Assembly: GCA_003342895.1 (NCBI GenBank)
Contig: PTFA01000086.1
Coordinates: forward strand, 2,306,199 to 2,370,198
DNA length: 64,000 nucleotides
Source: Casuarius casuarius
Lineage: Eukaryota > Chordata > Aves > Casuariiformes > Casuariidae
Direction of reading: 5' to 3'
Shown: piece after piece, positions 26,901-38,461 of the stretch
How the letters are laid out: every line of letters starts with the position of its first letter
Position numbering within the stretch: the stretch's first letter is position 1
Program-made: the position numbers and the translations under genes
The notes under the pieces: model-generated
The model's input: the letters and a program-made list of their open reading frames with translations, nothing else
Databases searched by the model: none
What the model was told of the DNA's origin: nothing

Positions 26901-29159
26901 AAATCATTGTCAGAGCATATATATGTTAAAGGACCTATAAATATATATTTAAAACAATCTGTTTTCCTTTCACTTAGCTGCCAAGATCTCCATTAGGAGG
27001 TTTGTGTTTCCTTCCAACATTAAAGAATATCTCTAACATCTGTAGCAATGAATGGTGAGAAGTGTCAGTTCTGCTCTTGAAACAAGCAATGTTGCTATTT
27101 GAAGGAGGAAAAATGTGAAATAACGAATACAGCTTCTGAGAATAGTCTGTTGTGTCGCCAAAGATGTGCAAAGTCTTTCCTAGGCTTGATCTTGAGTTTG
27201 TTCTTTGCACCCGTAAAGACAGCAATTAACTATGCAAAACTTGATCACTAGAAGAAGTACTGCCCAGTGACGCAGAACCCAAATGCAAAGTGCCACGCGG
27301 CATATTGGTTTCTTGTCTCCTAAGGTACTGGGATGGAGAGAAACGTATGGCATTAAACCAGAGATCCGCTTAATTGGAGCAGCCATGACTTGAAACAGCA
27401 CTTGCCTTTTTCATGAAGGTCCCTAAAAGGAGAGGAATGCTGGCTTTGGTGGGGGGATTTGGGAGGTTTGTGTTCACTTTTCTTCTCCACAGTTACTTTG
27501 TGTGACTTTGGCTCTTCTGTGCTTCATTTCCCCATCAGGAGATGAAAAAAATAGTATTGTCTGATGTTGTAATAGCCATCAATGAACAGGTGGGTATATT
27601 AATGACTGCAAAGTGCTCAAACACTCTAGTAAAAGGAGGTATGTACAACAAGAGAAATAAAAATAATGTCTGTAGGAGCTTTGCTGAAATGACAGTACAG
27701 AGTGCTACAGATCCTGCTATAATCTGATGGGCAATATTTTGTCACTATAAATATCTTTTAAAAGAAAATTCTCATTTCTAATCTCTAACCAAGCAATGTA
27801 ATAGGATCTGCAGAAGTTACAAAGCCAGGAAAACTCATTAAAAAAACACTTCCAAGGGGAGTGACCTCACTCCTCATTTCCAGAAGAAAATGTAAACCAC
27901 CCATGCTAGGTTTGTGCCTTGCTAGGTTTGTTTTAAACTGTGTAAACAGTGTTTTACATTCACGGAGATGAGGTTGACAGAGATTCTTAGTCTCCCTAAA
28001 ACAGCACAAAAATTTTAACATGAGTTTTTTCACAAATATTTCACATTTTCCCAAACTTTTGTTTGGAAAATATCCTGCAATTATGAAAAGATGAAAATGT
28101 ATTTTAATTAGTCTAGTTAGGGTGTCATGCCACTTCTGCAAGTAACAATGAAAACAGGCTTTAGTGTCATTCAAATTTAAAAAGTAACAAAGAGAAGAAA
28201 ACAATTTTTTGACAGTGTTCTGAAAAATCTTTGGGTGCACTTTAGTCTCAGAATTATATTATATAGCTGCACCAATAAGTAATTTCAAAGGACATGCAGA
28301 TGGGTAATTTTAAATCTAAATGCCTATCATCTGTGAATGTGTAAATATGTAATTTGTAAAAACATATGGATATTCAAAGGACTATATTTGCAGATCTAAA
28401 GTTTTTTAAAACCTGATTCCTACTAGTCCTGTGTCAAAAACAGAGGCTGAAAACCACAATGGTTAAAAAGAAATAAAATATACTGCTTGCTACTGGACCT
28501 TAAATCCAATGAAAGGGGAAAAAAATCAGTGTTAAACTTTCTGCTCAAGCCTTAATCAATTTTATGTTTTGCTTAGCTTTTCCTTTCTCAGCACATATAT
28601 AATTTTATATATAAGATATGCATGGTTTTATATTTATTATCTGTGTAGAAGCTCACCCCAAATTGTTAATTCATCCTTAATTTTTTTGGTTGAAGTTACA
28701 CACTTAATGTTATTTTAACATAAGGCTTTTTTGTAATGTAATGATATTTAATTTGCATTAGCACAAGTGACATACAATAGATCATGCTATTATCATGATT
28801 GATATCAGATGAACTGGCATAAATTCAACATTATAAATTGAGCCTATAAATGAAACTATTATTTTACAGGAATTACTGTAGTAGAAAGGCTAAGGACCCT
28901 CAAGTCAACCTTAGTCAAACCCACTCTTTAGAGTTTTATATTTTATGCCTGCAATAAATGCTTTTGTGAAAGCCCATAACCTGCAAAAAAAGTCATTGGA
29001 AGTCTATTAATTATAATAATACTATCCAAAAAGCTGTGAGGGCTTATTTTTGTGACATCACTCTTTGATTTCTTACTGCCTTAAATTATCCCTTTGTTGG
29101 CTGGGTGAGGGTAACAGTCATACTTTTGTCATTAAATATAAGGAGTTTTAAAGCCTGAT
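23966..29159. other. Intergenic, no gene seen
   Basis: AT-rich desert. Frames of about 150 codons at 25.4-25.8 kb (+) and 27.8-28.2 kb (-) show no domain, repeat or splice logic and are probably chance. One old MIR copy lies at 27.5 kb. Confidence 0.6.
27485..27640 (+). repeat. MIR-type ancient SINE fragment
   Basis: TTTGTGTGACTTTGGCTCTT, CTGTGCTTCATTTCCCCATC and a following A/T-rich and GTGCTCAAACA region reproduce the MIR core and 3' half in the right order. Confidence 0.7.
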
Positions 29160-29820
29160 CCACCTTAGCTCTAATTGATATTGCTTTCATTTGGCAGATA
29201 GTGACCTGATTTATAATTTAAATATGCATCATTATATGCACTTCTTCTGTATAATGAAAAAGCAAAGTTACTCTCATCTTTTCCTGCAATGTTAACATCA
29301 AGGAAAAGTATCTTTCTTTTTTCCCTTTTATACTCAGAGCCTAATTGAAAACTGTTCATTGAATTTCAACATGATAGAAAAGTCTTTTTATCTCTCAATT
29401 TGTCCATTAGCTATTATAATTGAAGTATCTGCTACACAGCTGAATTGATATTGTTCTTGTTTAAATTCTGGATTTCTCTAAATCTTCTATGAGGCATCAA
29501 CGGAAAAAATATGGATTAGGAGACATTAGCTAACAATATTGCCTAAATGGGACATTAGACTAGCACTCCACATGTGTAAAGCTACAGAAAGTAGGAAGTC
29601 ATCTAATTTTACTGGAGAACGTGTTGCATAATAATCTTAACAGCATGACCATAAGGTTTGCTAATTGCCACATCTGTTTAACAGCTGTCAGATGTTTGCC
29701 ATATGCTGCCATCAATATTACAACAGAGTACATTACAGGGAGTTTTATTGTGTTTGACTGTTATTTATTTGCCACAGACATTACTACAGCCAGTGACGTC
29801 TATTTATGTTAGATCACTAA
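29160..29820. other. Block resembling conserved non-coding sequence
   Basis: AT-rich, free of repeats, and dense in homeodomain-type TAATT/ATTA cores, E-boxes and a CRE-like TGACGTC (29,794-29,800). This texture is typical of developmental enhancers in deserts next to transcription-factor genes. Conservation itself cannot be seen from one sequence, so this is a judgement of style only. Confidence 0.3.
29671..29705. promoter_or_regulatory. Cluster of four E-boxes
   Basis: CATCTG (29,671), CAGCTG (29,682), CAGATG (29,689) and CATATG (29,700) fall within 35 bases; the first and third are reverse complements around the second. E-boxes (CANNTG) bind bHLH factors. Spacing and symmetry are seen directly, function is inference. 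Confidence 0.35.
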
Positions 29821-30164
29821 TTATATTTTAAAAGCTGCACGCAAAATCCAGGTTTTTGAGCTTTCTTAGACCCCATTTCTGATGATGTAACTAATAACTT
29901 TTTCCCTACAGATCTCTGAACTGATTTATAAATTTCTACCTCTCCTTATGGTAAATAATTCTTCTGCAAAATAACTTATTTATGTTATTTTTGAAGCATG
30001 TTTCTAAACCCAAGTTATGTTTTAATGGTGATGTTTGTAAGAACTGATAAATAAATTACTTATTTAAAGAACCCACTTAATCCCATGTTTTTTACTAGCA
30101 CAGAGGTCAGGGATAGATGATAATTCAGTTTTTACAGCCTGGAAGGTAGGATACCTTTATTCTG

Positions 30165-30215
30165 GTCTCAAACTTGCCGTTGACTCACTGTATGACCTTG
30201 ATTCTTCATGTAATT
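30165..30215 (+). repeat. Possible MIR core fragment
   Basis: GACTCACTGTATGACCTTGA resembles the MIR 'CTGTGTGACCTTGGGC' block. Short and weak. Confidence 0.3.
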
Positions 30216-32599
30216 GTGATTGGCCAGTCTATAGGCAAAACACTGCACAGCTGTAACATCAGAACTCACTCATTAAAAGTCTGTAAAAGGTGATAGTGTT
30301 ATTACCATTAATGTATATAAATATGGCTGATCTTCACTGATCTTTTAAATGTTCTTTCTCAGATTTTTTAAATTACTTGCTTTCAACTGGTCTATGCATT
30401 ACTTTTTCGTTAAATGTAACTACTACAGCAATGAAATAGGAAGCAGAGATTGACAACATGCAGACTAGGCAAAATATGCATGATGTGATTTAATATGAGT
30501 TGATAGGTGTCACTGATCTCTATTATAAATAGACTGTGAATTCCATATGATGTATTATTTATCCATTGTAGATGCCTTTTTGTTTCATTAATAAACCTGG
30601 AAATCAGACGTATACATTTCCAATGATGAGTTTTTGGCAATACAAGGCATTGTGATATTTGTCTGCAATTGCTCAATTATTTTGATGATTTTCTTCCTCT
30701 TTCTATATAAATGATTAATGCTTGAGATGTTTGTTCAAGATTCTTCTGATTTTAGCTCATTTGTCCAGCTGAATTCTTTTTTTGTTCTCTAATGAAAGAA
30801 GATTATTGCAGTGTAAGGACTTCCACTTTGACCTGAATTATAGCTCCTTTGAAATGTTGCACTGGAGTACGCAATATAGGTCCTCTTACTTAGGTTTGTG
30901 TTCGACTGTGAGATCTGATAACTCCAGCAAATCTCACCCTAACAATGAATTTGCAGTTTAGATCTGCTTCAAAGCAGAAATACTCTTAGGCTGTTTTGCT
31001 GCCCATAGTTAAAAATGTTTTCCTGGTAAATCTGTACTTGAGAAAGCTAAGAAAATACATTGCTGCTCTTTTGAAAAGAATAAATGAAAACAAGTATAAT
31101 TAATTTACACAAAAATAAAAGTCCTTTCTCCTAATTTCTGTATATTTTGTGGTTGTCTCACCCTAAGAAAAAGGTACTGAGAAGCAACTCACAGAAAAGT
31201 AGTAACGCTGTTATAGTTATCCTGAGATTTTCCTACAAAAAGAGTATTTAAATGCTCAGTATTTTCAAATGTTAGATTCCGAATTCCCTGGGAAGTCACA
31301 GGATCTCTACATGCTTAATCATGCTGAAAATCCTGCCACTTTTAATTGACAGAGACCCCTGTTTTTGGAAAGGCTGTTGAAATGAATGGAATTGTGGGAA
31401 CTGCTGGAAATCATGCCCCATAAATGTGTAACTCTCTTTAGAGCATTAAAGCGTTAACTGAAGTTTATTTAGACAGGGAAGAAGACTGCATTTTTCAATA
31501 TTCTGAAGGGAACAGTAAGAAGCAGTTAGTGCCTTCTATATACTCTTTCTGGAGCTGCTCAAGCAAAGATACCCTTGAAGATATTAAAGGGCAAAGAGTT
31601 CACAACAAAAGGCAAAGCTGGAGTGTCTCCCCACTCCAAGCCGCGGAGCCCCTGGGAGAGACGAGGGTGATGGGGGTCCCCGAAGGAGGCTGGTGAGTCC
31701 ACGGGTTGGGACAACATGTGCCCAGAGGAGAGGTAGGTGCTCAGTTCCCACGAGAAATCAAACTGCCATGCAAGAACTCCTCCATCTCTACCCGAGAATT
31801 TGTCTGCATTCTGCATTTGATCTCCTTATTTTCTTCTTATGTGCCTTTTTAATGCTGTTTGTAGCCATTTCAATTATGTGATTTCCTTATCTGTATACCA
31901 TTGAGAATACCCTACAAGACTTTATAAACAGCTACTGAGTTTATCTGCCTGTCATTTGGTTTTCATTATGCCAGATAACAATCTTTCTCATATCTTATAA
32001 GAAGATAGAATGTGATTGTTTCTAAACAGGGCGGGGAAAAAAAGTCTAGTCTGCATTATCCTTAGCCTCATAGTATTTGTAATGTCAGTAGTGTCAGCAC
32101 AATCTCTGGCATTTTTCCTTGCTGTGGTCCAGGAAGAATTATCTCTCTAGTTTTTTGTGTTTGCTGCTATCTGTTCTTTTTCTTCATTTTAGACACAGGG
32201 AGTTTCTTATCTGGAGTAGTGGGTATGTGGCCACAGATTTGCCTATATTCAGTCTGATCGTTCCCAACTGTTTTGTGGAGCTCATGCACCGAAGAGAGGG
32301 ATGAGAGGCAATTGTCAACAGTTCACTGTATTAAATATGGATAGATATTACTCATGTAATTTGACAGTTCTTGACTTTCAGCTGTATAATGACAGTGAAA
32401 CCGTAGGAATTTCAGCAGCCGAACTTCTGTCTTACTTCAAGATAAGCTTATCAACTGTAGCCTGAATCCATTCAACTCATAAGCAGATCAAAACTCATGT
32501 CATGTTGAACTGCTGTACTGACTCCTGCTTCCTACTATTGCTTTACATGACCATATGGTCTTAGTTGTTTGCCATCTAACGGTTGCTTTTCAAGGTTTT

Positions 32600-32700
32600 T
32601 AGGAGACAGACTGTCTCTTGTATTTGTTCGGCACCTTGTACAGTGAAGCTATGATCCTGCTTGATGCGCGAAATGCTTATGTCACATAAGTAATATGTAA
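32600..32700 (+). repeat. L2/MIR-type repeat tail, diverged
   Basis: AGACTGTCTCTTGTATTTGT, CGGCACCTTGTACAGTG and ATGATCCTGCTTG occur in the same order as in the copies at 19.5 and 23.8 kb. Confidence 0.55.
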
Positions 32701-33244
32701 TGAAGTGATAATAGGTGATGGTCAGCCTTTGCATTTTTTTTCTACTTTCATCAGTTATGCACTTCATCTACAAAGAAGAGTCTCTTTTTTAGGCTTCCCG
32801 TTTAACATGAAAAATGCCCTGACATTTTTCTGGTGCTTTTTATCCCAGAGACTCAGAGGGATCTCTGAACAGTGTGCAGGAATCATGTATTTTGTTCACC
32901 ATTCCCGTGCTCCCACCACCGCAGTGTGATGTGGCAGCTGCAGACTAAACAATGTCTTTAGGTTAAGGATTGCTCAAGTGTCTCTGGAGTGTACATGGTC
33001 CCTTACATGCTTTCCAGATTACAGCACTGTTTCCAAATTGGTGGGATTGGGGGCGGGGAGAATAGTGGATTTGGAGAATTTGGGGCATTTGTATGTCCAA
33101 TTTTAAAACACAGAAATGTGAAAGAAAATGTGAGACTTCTTTTTTGTGCTCTCTGCATTCATTTTCCCTCTGCTAGCTCACTGGATTTTTGATCTGATGT
33201 GCTGTAAACCCCTCCAGGCTAGGTTTGTCTTTCTGTTTCTGCCT

Positions 33245-33375
33245 ATACAATGAAGAGCATAAGAACATATAAAAATGTACTAATGTCACTACTGGCTCAG
33301 ACCATAGTCTGGTATCTATCTTCATTTAGACCTAGTCCACTTGCCAATTTGCCCGGTGTCCTACCTCCTGGTGGC
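33245..33375. repeat. Old amniote interspersed repeat (AGAACATAAGAAC family)
   Basis: GAGCATAAGAACATATAAAA, then ACTGGCTCAGACCATAGTC and TGGTATCTATCTTC, corresponds to a repeat common in reptile genomes whose copies read 'CATAAGAAC...CTGGGTCAGACCAAAGGTC...AGTATCCTGTCTTC'. I remember the pattern but not its formal database name. Confidence 0.5.
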
Positions 33376-33654
33376 AAACATGGGACACTTAAGAAAGTGG
33401 ATTACTATAGACTCCCCTGGAATATTTTCCAATAATACATTTTTTATTAAATCATCCCTGGTGCATTTTTCTTCTCTGAATTTTTCTGGTCGCTTTTGAG
33501 TACACTGTTGACCAGCAGTGAGCAAAAGTGATCACTGTCAGAACGACTGATGATACAGAAGCTTTGAAATTCCTGAACAGTAGGAAACCCTAACTACTTG
33601 ACTTTTTACCATAGTATGTGTCAGTAGAACTACGACTTTAGGTTTCAAAGTTAA

Positions 33655-33725
33655 ACGCATGCCTCTGTGCCTCAGTTTGTGTGTTCATAATTATATTTAC
33701 AATTAGAACCAATATCATCATGGAT
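33655..33725 (+). repeat. Possible MIR core fragment
   Basis: GCCTCTGTGCCTCAGTTTGT matches the MIR core 'CCTCTCTGTGCCTCAGTTTCC', but the rest is too diverged to extend confidently. Confidence 0.45.
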
Positions 33726-36700
33726 AGAGGTTTTTTTTACTGGCTGAGTGCACAAAATGGGTTGGGGAGAAAATGTAGATTTAAGCCGTGCTTTCTTCCC
33801 CGCAATCTTAGAGACAAGGTTTAAGTGACCCTGACATACATAAGGAAATTATAGGCTAATGAAGACCGTATGTGGTTGTATGACAGCTGGGGATTGCTGT
33901 TCTCTCACTGAATTCCCTTTTCCATAGCAAAGCCCCAAAAGCTAGGGACACAGTAACAGAATGACATAGAACCACTGTGGTGACTCCGCCAGTCAGCAGA
34001 GTCCATAGTTACGCTGTGCAGTGATTTCCTGAAAATATCGTTATTCCATTATAACGGAGAAGCTGAGCTTTAAATGGAACAGAGGATGTGGAGGGAGCAC
34101 GCCGCATCCTGTCACCGAGAATGCAGTGGCCTGCTTAGCGGGGTGAACGGGCACTGCCCTGCACCGCGCAGGCGCCTGCCACTCCTTCAGATGGCAAAGC
34201 GGCACACGACGAGACTGTGACCCGGGTCCATCCCATTTTAAGTGGAGACTGCAGGGCAGCTCCGGACCACATGCAAACTCTGTAGACATAGGATGTCATT
34301 TATGATTGCTTACCTCTCATCAAAACTAATCGGAATGTTTTTCTGGGAAAAAATGATTTTTAATCGAAAAAGTTAAGTCCATGAGCCTGTTTTATTTTAC
34401 CTTGAAAACATTTGCTGAAACCTTTGCTGAAAACATTTTGCTGGAAATTGATGAAAAATGTCCTTGTTTGCTGGAAATTTCAAAAGCACTGAACAATCTT
34501 CTTTTTTTAGTTCAGTCTTTGCCCAAAATATTCAAAGAAAAAGATTTGGTTCAGGTGCTTTGCACTGCAATTTTTGTCAGAAAAGTCACTTTCCATCAAA
34601 AGCAAATTTCCAGGGATGTTTTCACTTGCCAGATTGAATGGAATGAATCCCACATTTATGCGGGATGCAAACAGGAGGGCAGATTCTTACAGTGGGCTTC
34701 CACACTTCTTGTGATACTTTTCAGCAGGACTGTCACTGGCAGCACAAGGCGCAGCAACGTCAGTTTTAATTAAAACCTTTCCTTTTACCTACTGCACAGA
34801 ACAGCTGCAACATAAACTGAGAAACAAAGGCACCATAACATGTACAAGTTCAGGTTTTGTTGAACATAAATAAGAGACGTTCTTAACGTGAACTCTACAC
34901 AAAGCTGATTTGTCCAACAAGCTCTAGAAATTTAGAAATTTTTGATTGCTTCTCACTGAAATGTTCCACATGAAGAAACTGGGCCATCTGATTTTCCAAG
35001 AATGTCAACTAGAAAAATACGAAAGAATTTCTTCTCAAAAAGTAAAAGACAACTGCTATTTTACACTTAAATGTGCGTGTGACGGGGTTATGTTCTCTGC
35101 ATGAATCACTGCTATGTATCTTTAAATAAGAAGCCCATAGAAGTTACCAAATCTAATTCAGTGAGTTATAAATTTGAGCCTGGGGAGCAGGCTTTCCCAA
35201 CAAAACCATACTTTTTATAGGGTGGACAACAGCTGTTTTGACTGTCACAGTCAAACATTGGAGATATTTAAGATGAAGGGGTTTTAGGTAACAAAGAATT
35301 TTAGGTATCGAGTTCTTTTTGTATTTCAGTGTGACTGAAAGACTTGGTCATGCAAGATCTCAAATGTAAATAAACACAGGGTAACTCTCCCTCCATCCCT
35401 AAGCCTCAGGATTGCCCTCTGCGGCACCACTCATGCCCCGCTGATTTCACTGCTGCTCTCATTCAGCTGCTGCCTCTCTCTAGGATGTTCAGTCTTGTAT
35501 TTTGAAGTGGTCAATATAGTTCTCCAACTCTTCTTCTTATCACTGGAGTCAAAAAGATGATTTGGGGTAAAAGCGAATTCTGGGCAAAGAGGCCAAGAGC
35601 AGAATAAGCCTTATGCTGACCCACCATGCAGGATAAATCTTATTTCATGCCAGTTTGAATATGTAGAGAATGAAGTAGATGAGTAAGTGTGATTGGTGGG
35701 GGGGGGAATAAGTTATCTCCTGCCCCAGAAACGAGGTGTGGCTGGAAGTGTGTATCACGAACCGGGGTGGGCCCTAATCTCCTTGAGGACCCATCATTAC
35801 ATTATTACTTCAGGAAACCATGAGCCGGTGTGTCTGATAGCCCTCATCTTCTAATGCTGAGCGCTGGCAGCAAGAGGATAGGCAAAAATGCACTTCAAAA
35901 CAGCTGTGTCCATGGCAAATTACCACGGACCAGCCAGCCTGGCGTCGGGGCTGTCCCTGGGGCCCACGGCAGGGCTCTCCATGTGATTCCTGACCCTTCC
36001 ACCCAGAATGAACCAAGTGCCCAGAGACTATTTATACATACATGGTCACTGAAGCATTTACGTGAACTGCCTTGTTGTAGACTGGCAGGTGGAAATGTCC
36101 TGCAGGGAGACAGGGACAAGGACCTGGATGTGGCCACCTCCTCTACTGGTGGCTGCATCTGAAGGAGGGTGTTTGCCTACAGCCGTGTTCCCTCTGCTCA
36201 GCCCCCTTTCTTCTCTCCCTCAGTCTCCCCCGACATGCAAAATACAAATAAAAATATTCTTTTCCAAGGAGGTGGACACTATTCAATCAGACAATGATAC
36301 TCAAGTTATTTTAAAGTGAAAAATTGCTAAATCTTGCATGCAGTGTGTTTTTATTTCTTTCTTTGTTTTTCAGGGATTTTTTTTTATTATTTGTGAACAT
36401 TCACAGAAATAGCTTGCAAGATGTGCATCTCATTTTCATGAGAATTTGATGAAAACCCCAGGGAACAGCAGCTATATTACCTGATGTTACCTTTATATCA
36501 TAAGATATAGGTAGGAACTAGTCAGGAGACGCAAAGGACCTTTGGAATTTAAACTTGTTAGGTGTTCTGCTTAATAGAGCTGAGCAAGAATTTGTGCTGG
36601 CATTGAAGTTTTCAGAGCTAGGCTATGCTATTTAAAATGGAATTTCACACTAATGAGCCTAAAATAAAATAATGTGTGGAAGGAGATTTCAAAGTATACT

Positions 36701-36755
36701 CAATTGTATCAGTGGTTCGATATAAACAGAAAAAAATTACAAATACAACCAAATA

Positions 36756-36769
36756 CCACCCTCTACTGG
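36756..36769. promoter_or_regulatory. Candidate CTCF core site
   Basis: CCACCCTCTACTGG matches the CTCF core SYGCCMYCTRSTGG at 13 of 14 positions, the best match I found in the window. Weaker ones (11-12 of 14) occur at 7,475, 8,509, 35,412, 38,995 and 43,655. Several matches of the weaker kind are expected by chance in 64 kb. Confidence 0.35.
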
Positions 36770-38435
36770 ACAGTAACACCCATGCAAATGCTTTTTCAGA
36801 AATACGGATTTTGCAGAAAGTCATAAGAGCTATGTTGGTCCTAAAGGAGAAAGGGAGAGAAGGTAAGATGCTGCAGATAATGTTTCAAATTTCATTTTCC
36901 AAGTAAAACAGATAAAATATTACTATACTTATTTTTCTGTATGTTTTACATTAGATCATGAAAAACGGACAGAAACATAGATTCCATTTGCTTCAGAAGT
37001 AGATTTTAGTTAAGAAAGGTTCATTTTCATCACACAGTAGTTTTATCATTACTGTAAGGCCTTTCATATTGGTCAGTCAACAGATGTGGGTTAATAATTT
37101 ATGTATCCAATAGATACTTCATTTTTCTGTATTTCTGAGCTTACCATAAAGATATCATTATTTTTCCAATATATAAGTTCAGAAAATAATTTGTGGATCA
37201 ACATTTTAGTCCATAGTTGTTTATGAGCACTATGTTGTATGTATCTGATATTCTGCTTTCTTCAGGAAGATTTTTTGCTTATGTTTCTGTTTCTCAACTG
37301 AATAAATTTAACTCTTAAGTTCAGGTTTCCAATGCAAATTTAAAATTTGCTTTCAGTGAATATGCTGCCACACTCTCTGAAATTCATGAAGTCTAGTAAT
37401 AGATGAATGAAGTTGTTACAGGATTCCTGGAATGCAAAACACATGTGACCACAGGGAATATGGCCTTGATAGAAAAAGATGTAATTGTAAAATGAAAATA
37501 AGCATTAGTTGAAGTTCTGATAATATTTCTCTAGCTGTGATTTTTGAATACAGAAAGTATTTTAAAGGAACTTAAGATGCTACCCATCATGTTTGTTACC
37601 CTTTTCATGATCCTTTCAGGGCCTGAAAAAATAAAGTACTAACAACTTCTTGTGACATGATATGAATGGTAAACCAAGCAAAAAGCTAAAACCTTCTTTC
37701 AAAAGGATTATAACTTTTTTCGTGCAGTGAGTAATACAGAGTTCAAGAGTATTATTAAGTTGGTGTGCAAAAAGAGAAGACACTGGGTTTTTTTTTCTTT
37801 TTTTTTATCTCATGACCAAATAAACTAGATGGCTTGACAATTTGGAGACCTGCAGATAGAATTTCCTATCTGGAATGTCCTCTGATGTTTTGTAACATAG
37901 AAATACGTATATACAATTAAAATGTATTATTAGCAGAGTTCTTTGCAAACTATTTCTGACATAGAAGATTTAGAGCCATACTTTTTCTGTGCAATGGTTG
38001 AGTTAATTAAAATTTACAAAGTGTCTCATACATATTGTTTATCATCCTGACAATATCAAAATGTTATCTACAATAGCCTAGAAAGAAACTCAACCCTTGC
38101 TCACTTGAATAATCCCCCTAAACTCAGAATACAACTTTTCTTGTAAGAAAAATCTGCAGTTGTCAGGAGCTATAGCTCCAATGCCCAGGATGTGGTCTTT
38201 AATAAATGATCTACAATTACACAATACAAAAGGAATTTTCTTTTCATTTTTATCTATCATCAGCTCATCTAGCTGAAGAAATCTTTTAATTAAAAAGGCA
38301 GAAAGGTTTGCTCTTTAATGGCTAAGATATAAGCGGAGGTCCTTCTTACCGTCATCTGACAGTAAAACATTCTTCTTTTATGGCCCTTTGCACAAGCTGT
38401 GGTTGTGTAAAGAGGAAGCCTGATAAAGGTGCCTT

Positions 38436-38461
38436 GTACAAGCAGTGCCTATTGCTTGTAC
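38436..38461. repeat. 9-bp perfect inverted repeat
   Basis: GTACAAGCA (38,436-38,444) and TGCTTGTAC (38,453-38,461) are exact reverse complements with an 8-base spacer, GTGCCTAT. Confidence 0.75.

Larger units (their letters stand above)
29821..36755. other. Intergenic, no gene seen
   Basis: AT-rich desert with small GC-richer patches at about 31.62-31.70, 34.08-34.27 and 35.9-36.2 kb and four old repeat fragments. A 130-codon plus-strand frame at 34,381-34,773 begins with short repeated GCTGAAA/GCTGGAAAT units but has no recognisable product. Open frames on both strands near 35.8-36.3 kb overlap and look like GC-driven chance frames. Confidence 0.6.

Noticed and set aside
27785..28240. 151-codon minus-strand frame
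   Set aside because: No domain or splice support; composition follows local base content.
34381..34773. 130-codon plus-strand frame with short internal repeats
   Set aside because: No recognisable domain, no splice or promoter context; low-complexity GCTGAAA/GCTGGAAAT units explain the open start.
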